A stretch of DNA of 64,000 nucleotides, from positions 3,632,227 to 3,696,226 of the forward strand of contig NZ_JAUSVL010000001.1 of assembly GCF_030814695.1 (NCBI RefSeq). The letters run 5' to 3'. The notes beneath the pieces are model-generated. The model was not told the DNA's origin and searched no databases. It saw only the letters and a program-made list of their open reading frames with translations. This document shows, one piece after another, positions 44,996-53,065 of the stretch; positions within the stretch are counted from its first letter, which is position 1, and each line of letters starts with the position of its first letter. Source of the stretch: Oligosphaera ethanolica (GTDB lineage Bacteria; Verrucomicrobiota; Lentisphaeria; Oligosphaerales; Oligosphaeraceae). The translations under genes and the position numbers were made by a program.

Positions 44996-45086
44996 TTGCG
45001 CAACGACTTCAAAACTCCTCCGCGCAGCTGGGCAGGACCACCCGGACATGAAGAGGATTGAGGCGCTGCTAGAACCGGCGGAGTGA
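44996..45086 (+). pseudogene. Remnant of a TIR-WD40-TPR receptor tail, frameshifted
   Basis: Reading LRNDFK, then after one extra A in the AAAA run at 45011-45014, LLRAAGQDHPDMKRIEALLE and PAE-stop gives an almost exact match to the C-terminal end of the 59.5-kb receptor (LRNDFKLLREAGQDHPDMKR). Nothing of the rest of such a gene survives upstream. The remaining sequence from 44886 to 45322 has no gene seen. Confidence 0.8.
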
Positions 45087-45322
45087 CCATCTGCTTGCTG
45101 AGCCTGGACCGCCAGCGGCGTGAGGGCGCCGGTGCCGAAAGATGAATGCCGGAGAGTACATGTCGTGTAACTGAATCTGGGCGCCGGCGGAGTGATTGTC
45201 GGGCAACAGAATTGGTTGAAGGGGGCGGCGGTTCGCTGAGCCGCGGTCGCTCCAGGGTAATAACCTAGAGCGGGCTAAGCGTGTCGGTGACACGTGGCTG
45301 AGTCCGGGGAAAGAGGAAGTCC

Positions 45323-48300
45323 ATGTTACAATGCCTGAAATGTCAACAGCGCCTCAGTGGCAAGCTCAAGACCTGTCCCCAGTGCGGGAGCGCTCTCCAG
45401 CTGCCATCGCGCGTGGGAAACTATGAGATAAGCGAATGCGTGGCGGACAGCCGGACGGCGTCCATCTTTCGTGCTTGCCGGGAAGGTACGGTGGAAGTCG
45501 TCTGTCTGCGTTTGTACGACGACGATGTCACGTTCACCCCGGAGCAGGCGCAAAGCCTGCGTGAGCGCATCGCCGCCCTGGGTGAATTGCCCGCCGACCG
45601 CTTCGTGCACACCATTGATTTTGGCTGTGACCAGACGACGGGCCGCTGGTTTCGCGTGACCCCCTGGCTGCCAAACGTCATGGCCTGGGGTGATCTCAAG
45701 AGCGAGGCCCTTTACCGGAACGACGAGCGCAAACGGCAATGGCTGAAACTGGCGCTCGACCTGGCTGAGTCCTTCGCTGAACTGCATCGCTTGGGAAGGG
45801 TAATCCCCGATTTCACCCTCGATGATTGCCTCCTCTATCGCAGCGATGAAGACCGCCTGCGCGTCCGCCTCGACGCCACCCTCGCGTCCTGCCTGGGCCC
45901 CGGCTCAGGGCGCGAAAAAGTGCGCGAACAGCATCCCGATTTCGCCCCCGGGCGGTCACTCTCCGAGCAGAGCGATATCTGGACCCTGGGCAGCATCCTG
46001 GTGGCCATGCTCAAGGGAACCTCGGCTATTGACGATTATGCCCGGGCGATGGACGAGATCAACGCCGAACGCCGGCCCGTTGCCGTCCATCCCGAACTCG
46101 GCGCCTTATTGCGCCAGATGGTGGATGTCGAGCCCGCCGAGCGGCCCCAAAGCATGGAACAGGTCGCCGAGTGCCTGCGCGGTTTGGGGCCGCACACTAT
46201 CAGTGAATGGTGCGAGCTGGATCATCAGCGCAGGGGGCTCGGACGACGTATCTGGCTGGCCGCCGCCGTCGTCGTTCTTGTTGCGGTTGGCCTGACCACC
46301 TACCAGATCAGAAAAGTCCGCCGCGATACGGCAAATTGGCTTCAAGACGGCAAGTACTACGTCGACACGAACAGGGCGGAAACGGTCAAGCAGGTGCAGC
46401 TGGAAATCCAACGCGCCGATCCTGATCAGCGTGCCCAAGCCGTTCTGGAACGCTACGGTCGTTCCGTCGCTTTTGTCCTAGTCGAAGCATGGCTGGAACT
46501 CAATGGCCAAAAGAGAACTGTGCGCACCAGCATGGGAACGGCGTTTTTGGTCCACAGCGATGGGTATCTGCTGACGAATCGCCATGTCGTTGCTCCGTGG
46601 GTCAATAGTAAATTTGGAGAAGAACTGAACGAGGGGTTCGCCTTCGCGCGCCAAAAGGGTCTGAAATTCCGCTTCGGCGTCAATTACTGGCTATGGTTCA
46701 ACGGCGATGAGGCTTTCCGGAATATCTCGGTTGCCGAGGGAGGCAATACGCAGCTCGCCGACCAGTTTCGCCTTGATACCGCATCCCGCAGTGCAGGAGA
46801 GAATCCGACATTGCGATTGGTCGGTGTTATGATCCCTCCAGATGAGATACCCGTGGCTATGAATTCCTTACACCAGAACGACGTGACCGTGCTGAAAGTC
46901 GATAAGCCGCCCATGGACGCCACTCCAATCCCGCTCAGCCTCGTGGTCCCTTCCCAGGGAAGCAGTCTGCTGGTATTGGGGTATTCGCAGGGACGTGATG
47001 CTATTCCCGGTACTCGCGCAGTTGCCCGGGCTTCGCGCGGCTCGGCTTCCGGCATCTTCGGGGACGCCATCGCCACTGATGCCGACATGCAGCCCGGAAA
47101 CAGCGGCGGGCCGGTGTTCAATCTTGATGGCTTTGCAGTGGGTATTGCCTCTTCAGTGTTTGCTGAACAGGGGCATGCCGAAACCAGCATGGGACGCGTT
47201 TTGCCAATGGCCGTCGCCATGCCGTTTCTTGATGACATGCGAGCCGGCCGCCCAGCTTGGAACGGGCTGCCGCCTGAGGCATTTGAACCTGAACGGGCCG
47301 AAGCCCGCAAAGCCGCCGAAAATGGGCAGTGGGATAGAGCCCGCCGCCTCGCTTCCGTTGATGGCATAATGGGCAGCGACGTCGTCGCTTTGGAGGCGGC
47401 CATATACTGCATGGATCATGCGGGCTTTACTGCAGAAGGCCGGACAGCCCTTGAACACGCAGTGAGCATTTACCCGAACAATCCTTTCCCACAACTGCTC
47501 CTCTATTGGGATGCCTGGCGGCGCGGGCTGCCCGAAGCGCAGCGCCCTTGTCGCCAGCAACTGCTGGGCGCCGAATGGTGCTCACCCTTTGCACCCTATG
47601 GATTAGCAGCCCGCTCGCTGGACAATCCGGAAAACGCTGATCAGCAACTGCTGCTGGCGGAATCACCATCGGAGCTGGTTCTGCTGGCTTGGGCATGCGG
47701 CGCGGCAGCTGCCCGCAACGGCGACCGCGAACAGGCCGCCAGGCTCTTTGCCAAGGCGCTGGCGCATGTGTCAGACGAAGAGCAGGAGGCCCGGACGCTG
47801 ATCACCGCCAGTCTCTGGTTCGAGTGCGGAAAACGCCCCGCAGACATCAGCAATTTTCCCGAATCGACTCCTCAACTTCAGCAATTCCAGGCCATTCAGG
47901 ATGTCTTTGCAGAATTACTGAAAGGTAACTGGCTTGCTGCCGCAAAGGCCAGCGAAGAGTATTTCAAGGCAGCGCACCGCGAAAACGCCAACAGTCTGGG
48001 CGTCGGGCTTTTCCGCTGCCAATTGCATGGTCTCACCGGCAATGCCCTGGCCGAGAAACAAGCACTGGAGCAATTCCGTGACAGAATTAGCAATGACTGG
48101 TACAAACAGATTGCTGAAGTTCTTCTCGGCAACGCCGACAAACAGGCTGCCTTGGCGGCCGCCGCCGGCAAAGGCCCCGAGACAGTCACCCTGACGCTCG
48201 CTCTCGGCCTGCAAGCAGAGGCTCGCCAGGATAACGCCGCCGCCCTCGACTACTATCGCATAGCCCTCGAGACACCACTGATCACCTGGCTCGAATTCCA

Positions 48301-48343
48301 ACTCGCCAAGACACGACAAAATGCACTGAATGAAAAAGAATAG
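45323..48343 (+). CDS. Zinc ribbon-pseudokinase-TM-trypsin-like protease-TPR protein
   Basis: The 1006-residue protein starts with a zinc ribbon (CLKCQQRLSGKLKTCPQCG). Residues about 33-290 are a Ser/Thr kinase-like fold that has lost key residues: no VAIK-type lysine (VEVVCLRLYDDD), VIPDFTLDDCLLY in place of HRDLKPxN, and VRLDATLAS in place of DFG; the later SEQSDIWTLGSILVAML is kept. A membrane helix lies near 309-330. A trypsin/HtrA-like domain follows, with an apparently complete triad: His 421 (TNRHVV), Asp 520 (QNDVTVLKV) and Ser 594 (QPGNSGGPVF). The rest is TPR-like. The kinase part should face the cytoplasm and the protease the periplasm. GAGGA precedes ATG 45323. It may transmit a signal to proteolysis; that is inference. 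Confidence 0.82.
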   Translation: MLQCLKCQQRLSGKLKTCPQCGSALQLPSRVGNYEISECVADSRTASIFRACREGTVEVVCLRLYDDDVTFTPEQAQSLRERIAALGELPADRFVHTIDFGCDQTTGRWFRVTPWLPNVMAWGDLKSEALYRNDERKRQWLKLALDLAESFAELHRLGRVIPDFTLDDCLLYRSDEDRLRVRLDATLASCLGPGSGREKVREQHPDFAPGRSLSEQSDIWTLGSILVAMLKGTSAIDDYARAMDEINAERRPVAVHPELGALLRQMVDVEPAERPQSMEQVAECLRGLGPHTISEWCELDHQRRGLGRRIWLAAAVVVLVAVGLTTYQIRKVRRDTANWLQDGKYYVDTNRAETVKQVQLEIQRADPDQRAQAVLERYGRSVAFVLVEAWLELNGQKRTVRTSMGTAFLVHSDGYLLTNRHVVAPWVNSKFGEELNEGFAFARQKGLKFRFGVNYWLWFNGDEAFRNISVAEGGNTQLADQFRLDTASRSAGENPTLRLVGVMIPPDEIPVAMNSLHQNDVTVLKVDKPPMDATPIPLSLVVPSQGSSLLVLGYSQGRDAIPGTRAVARASRGSASGIFGDAIATDADMQPGNSGGPVFNLDGFAVGIASSVFAEQGHAETSMGRVLPMAVAMPFLDDMRAGRPAWNGLPPEAFEPERAEARKAAENGQWDRARRLASVDGIMGSDVVALEAAIYCMDHAGFTAEGRTALEHAVSIYPNNPFPQLLLYWDAWRRGLPEAQRPCRQQLLGAEWCSPFAPYGLAARSLDNPENADQQLLLAESPSELVLLAWACGAAAARNGDREQAARLFAKALAHVSDEEQEARTLITASLWFECGKRPADISNFPESTPQLQQFQAIQDVFAELLKGNWLAAAKASEEYFKAAHRENANSLGVGLFRCQLHGLTGNALAEKQALEQFRDRISNDWYKQIAEVLLGNADKQAALAAAAGKGPETVTLTLALGLQAEARQDNAAALDYYRIALETPLITWLEFQLAKTRQNALNEKE

Positions 48344-48349
48344 AAACCT

Positions 48350-48495
48350 ATAGTGGACCCCAAAAATTGGCCAAGGCCATACACGATGAAGACATTAACC
48401 GTTGTCCACCCCCAGGAGGTCCCCCAGATGAACAAGAAGAAGCGCCCTTTCACGCCCGAGTTCAAAGCCAAAGTAGCCTTGGCTATACTCAAATC
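48350..48495 (+). mobile_element. Truncated IS3-family insertion sequence end
   Basis: TAGTGGACCCCAAAAATTGG resembles IS3-family terminal repeats. After AGGAGGT, an ATG at 48428 begins MNKKKRPFTPEFKAKVALAI, the usual start of an IS3-type OrfA transposase, but the similarity stops after about 22 residues where a dispersed repeat begins. Only the left end survives. Confidence 0.75.
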
Positions 48496-48570
48496 CGCCC
48501 CCTGCGGGGTGGCTTCAATGTAGGGCTGCTCAGCCGCTCTGCTGCGGGATGCGGCCTGCGGCTTCGCAGG
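48491..48570 (+). repeat. Dispersed repeat R8, left copy
   Basis: The block from CCGCCCCCTGCGGGGTGG to GCGGCCTGCGGCTTCGC matches, in inverse orientation, 50113-50190. It interrupts the IS3 remnant. The two copies bracket the TIR gene. Confidence 0.65.
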
Positions 48571-48859
48571 AGTGCAACAGCCCAGGGATAGCAATGCCAC
48601 TATATCGGCAACGACCGTGCCGGCGGGTAAGACCGCCGGTGTCTTGAGCTTAGCGGTTGGTGTCGGATAGTGCCATGCCTAAAAAAACTCCGGGGTTTGG
48701 GGCAGAGCCCCAATCAAAGTCCGCATAGTCTATAAAAAACGAAGCCCAGAATTTCGTATTCACAGTAACCAGCACAATGTCGCGAAAGGTCGACGAGATG
48801 AAAACGCGAATAGTGCGATCTGGCATCATGGGGGGGGGACCCTTTCTTGCACCGTGTGC
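48571..48859. other. Non-coding stretch downstream of the TIR gene
   Basis: It contains GCCGGCGGGTAAGACCGCCGG and, at 48681-48715, the string AAAAAAACTCCGGGGTTTGG then GGCAGAGCCCC. Read on the minus strand the latter gives a small GC hairpin followed some bases later by seven T, which could stop the TIR transcript. No gene is seen. Confidence 0.4.
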
Positions 48860-49915
48860 TCATGCCTTGTTAGAGGTAATTTTCGCGGACGATAATCTGG
48901 TTATGAGCATTTCAAGATGTTTTATTGCGTCTGAACGCGAAGCCGTTCCGGCTTCGCGTTTGATATCGTCAAAGTCTTGGTCGAATAATTTCACTGCCTT
49001 GATCACGGAAGGGCCGTGTCGGGTAAATACCGTTTTCTGGTAGTTTTGGCCGTAGAGAGGCACTACGGCATCCGCCAAAAACCAGTCTCCAACAATCACC
49101 AAACCAGTCTGTATCTCGCCTTTTGCGAAGACCACTTCAACATGGTCATCGGGCATCGATGAAAGCACATCTATAAGCGTCTTGATGCGGGTAATCGTGG
49201 CGTCTGCGCCGTGCGATTTCACTGCTTCCGGATCAATAATCAGGCGGCAACCGGCAGATCGTGCATGTCTTTCCATGATTTGGCGTTCATCCCGCAGCGA
49301 TTGCCGCTCCTCCAGGGAACGTTCGTGCCCGTCTTCCCGGTCTTTCCAAACGGATGCACCAGGCCTTTTGTCAGGAATGCTGAAGGAGCCAAAGGCGCTT
49401 CGCTGTCTAATCATGCCGTACTGATTGAGTTTTTCAACATCACTGGCATACTCCACAAGTAGTCTGGTACGATCACTCAGGCTTTGTGCACACTGAAAGA
49501 CGGAGTCGCCCGGTGAGGTTTTGGATGCTGCACGATATTCGATGTATTCGGGAGTCAGTTTGTCTTCTATTTCAGCGACAGTTTCTAATGTCAATGCTTG
49601 AAGTTGTGTAGCCAAACCATCTGGGAGGGAACCAAAAGCCAATGGGAAAATTGGTATGGAAAGGCCCATCGCATACCCGATCTCCTGGTGAACCCAAGGT
49701 CGGGATGCGGCCTCTTTTGTCAGTATGGGCATGAAGACATGCGCGTGGGCAATAAAACGCCGGATCTCATCAGAAAACTTGTCGCCCGGCTTTAAGTTCT
49801 GGTCAAAAAGAGGACTTGCGCCGATAGCGTGAAGACGATTGACTACAGCATCCATAAGCAACTGATCTTCAGCTGTATGCGTATAACTTACAAAGACTCG
49901 GTATTGATGGAGCAT
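48860..49915 (-). CDS. TIR domain protein with unknown C-terminal domain
   Basis: The 351-residue protein opens with a TIR domain: YRVFVSYTHTAEDQLLMDAV (box 1), a middle part SPLFDQNLKPGDKFSDEIRR, and PWVHQEIGYAMGLSIPIFPL with a glutamate at position 78 where TIR NADases have the catalytic Glu. Residues about 140-240 are charged and helical. The C-terminal part (CRLIIDPEAVKSHGADATIT, VEVVFAKGEIQTGLVIVGDW, then a DxDFDDIKREAG segment) looks like a sensor or effector-binding domain and is not recognised. It stands alone on the minus strand between two inverted repeats. NAD hydrolysis in defence is the leading idea; protein scaffolding is the alternative. Confidence 0.8.
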   Translation of the reverse strand: MLHQYRVFVSYTHTAEDQLLMDAVVNRLHAIGASPLFDQNLKPGDKFSDEIRRFIAHAHVFMPILTKEAASRPWVHQEIGYAMGLSIPIFPLAFGSLPDGLATQLQALTLETVAEIEDKLTPEYIEYRAASKTSPGDSVFQCAQSLSDRTRLLVEYASDVEKLNQYGMIRQRSAFGSFSIPDKRPGASVWKDREDGHERSLEERQSLRDERQIMERHARSAGCRLIIDPEAVKSHGADATITRIKTLIDVLSSMPDDHVEVVFAKGEIQTGLVIVGDWFLADAVVPLYGQNYQKTVFTRHGPSVIKAVKLFDQDFDDIKREAGTASRSDAIKHLEMLITRLSSAKITSNKA

Positions 49916-50112
49916 GTTATAACTATCCTTACCCCTGAAAACCGGGAAATCAGTAGAGCCACTTCATACTATCGCTACGGGAGAAAGGTAATACCTAGTC
50001 GTGAAATGTTAAAACGCCATTTTGTTGATATGTGGAGCAGTAAAGAGGCCCCCAAGTCAAGGGCAAACAGTCACGAATTATCACTTGCTCATGGATTCAC
50101 GGGGGCATTGAA

Positions 50113-50190
50113 CTGCGAAGCCACAGGCCGCATCTCCGCAGGAGAGTGGCTGAGCAGTCCTAAATAGAAGTCCGCCCTGCGGCGGAGTGG
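50113..50190 (-). repeat. Dispersed repeat R8, right copy (inverted)
   Basis: Its complement reads CCGCCGCAGGGCGGACTTC.. through GGACTGCTCAGCCACTCTCC to GGCCTGTGGCTTCGC, matching 48491-48570. Bases 49916-50112 are AT-richer and hold the TIR leader with no gene supported. Confidence 0.65.
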
Positions 50191-50219
50191 GTACACTCGT
50201 AGTCAAGATCCCTCATTGG

Positions 50220-50897
50220 TCAGTGGCCTTCACTTGGCATTTGCAAGGCGCGGCAGATTTGTCCGATCAGGGAGTGGTTGTGCAGGACATTGAGGTGATG
50301 TTCCACAAAGCGGCGGAGCATACGGTATTGCCGTCTGCCGATATCAGGGCAGTTCTTTTGCATGGTCAGCCGTTCATCGAAGCGGATGGCTTCTATGACT
50401 GCTCTGGACACGCCTGCTTCGTCGCCGATATCAGCCAGGGTGATGGCCTTGTACCATTGTAGATAGGAGACTTCGCACGGATCATGGTTGTCCTTGGGGC
50501 GCAAGCGCAGAACCTCATCGCGGTGCTTTTCGACATCCGGCCGATCTGGCGAGGCATCGCGAAGCCGCAACAGCAGGAGCAGTCGCAAATGCAGTTGCGC
50601 TACCCTGCCGATCCGGTAATTGGCATCCGTTTTGACGACCGTTGGAATATAGGCCTCGATTTTGCGCAAGGTATCTATGGTCTTGTCGAGATCGGCATCG
50701 TTGTGCGTTAGCAGCCATTTCCAAAGTTGCAAGCCGGACAACGCTTGGTAGGCTTTGAAGACCTGACATGCTTCTACCCCGGCGGGCGTTTTATCGGTGT
50801 CCTGAGCGGGGACTATGTCGCATGCCCGTTGCGTCATGGCTTGTCCCTTTTTGACGCCATCGATAGCGGGCACCATGTTGCATGCCCGTTGCGTCAT
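50220..50897 (-). CDS. Small helical protein downstream of the deoxyribosyltransferase-like gene
   Basis: The 225-residue product has no clear named family. Its central part is helical and Leu/Arg-rich (YRIGRVAQLHLRLLLLLRLR, YLQWYKAITLADIGDEAGVS), compatible with TPR-like repeats such as those joined to ASK-type N-terminal domains. The N-terminus carries a duplicated 20-residue segment: MTQRACNMVPA and MTQRACDIVPA each follow a copy of an AAGGGGA or AAGGGAC ribosome site, so two starts (50897 and 50837) are possible. It lies 36 bp after the 50.9-kb gene and probably works with it. Function is unknown. Confidence 0.6.
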   Translation of the reverse strand: MTQRACNMVPAIDGVKKGQAMTQRACDIVPAQDTDKTPAGVEACQVFKAYQALSGLQLWKWLLTHNDADLDKTIDTLRKIEAYIPTVVKTDANYRIGRVAQLHLRLLLLLRLRDASPDRPDVEKHRDEVLRLRPKDNHDPCEVSYLQWYKAITLADIGDEAGVSRAVIEAIRFDERLTMQKNCPDIGRRQYRMLRRFVEHHLNVLHNHSLIGQICRALQMPSEGH

Positions 50898-50924
50898 GGC
50901 CAGTCCCCTTTCGGCGCCATCGAT
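50805..50924 (-). repeat. 60-bp tandem duplication containing a ribosome site and start codon
   Basis: Two 60-bp units (50865-50924 and 50805-50864) encode IDGAERGLAMTQRACNMVPA and IDGVKKGQAMTQRACDIVPA. The first unit spans the gap between the two genes; each unit carries a ribosome binding site and ATG. Confidence 0.85.
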
Positions 50925-50933
50925 ACTGGAATG

Positions 50934-51785
50934 TCACTCAGAAAGAGCTGATCCGTAGTTGAGAAGGTCCTCAAATCCCAGGCGGGATACTTTGTCCAGC
51001 CCGTCATAGATATCACAAGCCAGAGCGTATTGTTCGAAATCAAAGAGACGCCGCGCGATGCGGGCTGCTTCAGGAGGCAGTGACTTTGCGCGCAGACACA
51101 GGTGCCCGAGGGTGCGTGCGCCAAAGGCGCAATTCTCGTGTTCCGGGATGAGTTGCTCCAGAGGCCTACCTCCTGCTGCCAAATGCTCGGCCACCGTCAG
51201 CTGGTATGAATCAAGATCGGCAAGGGAATCTTGCTTGTGCAGTTCCGTGCCGGCATGAACCCCATCGTTGTACGACGGCTGGGGCGTAAATACGTTCTCA
51301 AGCAGCGCATGGACTGGACTGTCAGGAGTTCCGCGCTTGGCCCCTTCAAGTGCCGTTTGCAGTTTTGGAACAACATCTTCAACGGTTTCCCAATCCAACT
51401 CGTGCCCATCGTACTTGTAGAAGATGACCCGTGACAGCTTGATGTCAAAGGGCAAATCCGAGCCCTCCCGGCAGATCAGGACCGTGCCTTTCGGCGCGAG
51501 CACATGTCGGATGCCAAGTTCATAATAGACATTCGGGTTTTCGGAAGAGAGATCCGCCAACACGACGGCGCGGTCGCGTAATTCCTTGAACATGTCGGAG
51601 TGGATGATATGCGCGCCGGTCTGTTCATCGGCCCGGATGGGCTCCATGCCCGCCTGGCGGATAGCCCGCTTGATGATGACGCGATAGACCTTATCGAAAT
51701 CGTAATTTCCGTGATTGCCATCCCTGATCGGCTTTATCCCGAATGGCATGATGACAAAACATTTGTCGCGTTCCTGCTCCTTCAT
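50934..51785 (-). CDS. Nucleoside deoxyribosyltransferase-like protein (ASK N-terminal/DUF4071 type)
   Basis: The 283-residue protein begins with a Rossmann-like domain: CFVIMPFGIKPIRDGNHGNY, AGMEPIRADEQTGAHIIHSD, AVVLADLSSENPNVYYELGI and GTVLICREGSDLPFDI. This pattern is that of the bacterial relatives of the N-terminal domain of animal ASK kinases, related to nucleoside 2-deoxyribosyltransferases and TIR domains; it usually precedes a TPR-like region. Residues 160-283 fit that helical region but are short. Hydrolysis of a nucleotide such as NAD or a second messenger is possible, not shown. The start at 51785 follows GGAAGGAAGAG. It is first in a pair with the 50.2-kb gene. Confidence 0.75.
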   Translation of the reverse strand: MKEQERDKCFVIMPFGIKPIRDGNHGNYDFDKVYRVIIKRAIRQAGMEPIRADEQTGAHIIHSDMFKELRDRAVVLADLSSENPNVYYELGIRHVLAPKGTVLICREGSDLPFDIKLSRVIFYKYDGHELDWETVEDVVPKLQTALEGAKRGTPDSPVHALLENVFTPQPSYNDGVHAGTELHKQDSLADLDSYQLTVAEHLAAGGRPLEQLIPEHENCAFGARTLGHLCLRAKSLPPEAARIARRLFDFEQYALACDIYDGLDKVSRLGFEDLLNYGSALSE

Positions 51786-51964
51786 GGGTACAGCTCTTCC
51801 TTCCTCAGTTTCTGCTGTTGTTATCTTCGGCTCATTACTACCGACACTACGCAATGACATGGCAGTCAAGCCGCTGCTGGCTGGCTTTGAGATAGGCAAT
51901 TGATGACCTTAGTGCAAATACGTTAGGAGGCAAAAGACACGGCTAGCTTTCATGCTGGTGGTTT

Positions 51965-53020
51965 TCAGTTCAGGTGGTCTGCCGCGACGGTGGCGCGGGC
52001 GTAGTCGGCGCCGGAGCGACGAAGAAAATCCATGGCGTTTAGGTTGTCAATGTCCAGGAGGTTGCCAAATTGAGGATCGATGATTTCCTCCTGTTTGAAA
52101 AGCCGGTTGTAGCGCAGGTAGGTGAATAGCTTGTCAGGGATCAGTGAGCTTTGCTTGAGGTCGCCGATTTCGGAGTCGATGTGGTTACCGACGAGGCAGC
52201 GGCCCCAGAGGCGGCAGAGCAGGTCTTCGTGCGCGGTCACTGAGTCGAGGATCAGATTGAAGGCGAATTTGGCCTGTTCAAGCAGGTGCATGTCTTCCAC
52301 GCTGGTGGGCATGGGGTACTTGCGGGTCATGCCGGTGCCGACCGAAACCAGCAGGAGTTGCTCCTCCCCGGCGGGAAAGTTCAGCCGGTATTCAGGCATG
52401 GTCGCAAAAAGGAAAGCAATCAGCGCCGGATTGCTGTAGGGCGAAACACAGCCGTCGATAAAATGGAAGTCCTGTTGCCCCAGGGCGAGTTTTACGGGTT
52501 CGAAGAAGGTCGGTGCGGCGGTGCTTGCCCGGACGATCTGCCACAGGGGCAGATTGAGATTGCAGTCGGGCAGTGCACGGTCGTTGTATTTGGTGGCGGG
52601 GTTGTTGCAGATTGGCCAGGAAGACCCCGTTGTGGCATTGCGCATGACGACCAGCAGCAGCGTTTTCAGGCGGGAGGTGCCGAGGGTGGCCGGGCAGCCA
52701 TCGGCTTCGACGAGGGTGTTACGCAGGAAGGCGTCGAAAAGATCGCTGCGGAAACGGCTTTTATGGCGGCGGTGCCATTGGTTTGGCATGAAGATGTCCT
52801 TGGCCCGTTCTCGGTAGAGGGTGGCGATTTGGTCAATGGTCATTCCCCAGGAGATGCAGGTAGCAATGATTGCGCCGGTGCTGGTGCCAGCGATCAGATC
52901 GAAGTACTCGTGCAGGGGGACGCCGTGCTTCTTGGTGACTACGGTTTCGATTTCCCGGAGGATTTCGATGGCCAGCACACCGCGGATGCCCCCGCTGTCG
53001 ATCGCCAGTATCCGCTTCAT
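51965..53020 (-). CDS. Patatin-like phospholipase
   Basis: The 351-residue protein has the patatin fold: oxyanion loop ILAIDSGGIRGVLAIEILRE, nucleophile elbow IAGTSTGAIIAT (G-T-S-T-G) and the catalytic aspartate in HFIDGCVSPYSNPALIAF. Ser-Asp dyad enzymes of this type release fatty acids from phospholipids; relatives serve as effectors in some anti-phage systems (CapV in CBASS), though no cyclase is adjacent here. GAGGAAG precedes ATG 53020. It follows the lipoprotein gene by 45 bp and shares its operon. No signal peptide, so cytoplasmic. Confidence 0.88.
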   Translation of the reverse strand: MKRILAIDSGGIRGVLAIEILREIETVVTKKHGVPLHEYFDLIAGTSTGAIIATCISWGMTIDQIATLYRERAKDIFMPNQWHRRHKSRFRSDLFDAFLRNTLVEADGCPATLGTSRLKTLLLVVMRNATTGSSWPICNNPATKYNDRALPDCNLNLPLWQIVRASTAAPTFFEPVKLALGQQDFHFIDGCVSPYSNPALIAFLFATMPEYRLNFPAGEEQLLLVSVGTGMTRKYPMPTSVEDMHLLEQAKFAFNLILDSVTAHEDLLCRLWGRCLVGNHIDSEIGDLKQSSLIPDKLFTYLRYNRLFKQEEIIDPQFGNLLDIDNLNAMDFLRRSGADYARATVAADHLN

Positions 53021-53065
53021 GGATTGTTCTTCCTCAATGAGTTGTCTGCTTTTGATCCGGCTCGC

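Noticed and set aside
49829..50167. Possible small plus-strand gene of 112 codons beside the TIR gene
   Set aside because: It begins inside the TIR gene, lacks a clear ribosome site and ends within a dispersed repeat, so support is too weak.
51965..53020. CBASS operon
   Set aside because: A patatin is present but no CD-NTase, Cap2 or Cap3 gene lies nearby.
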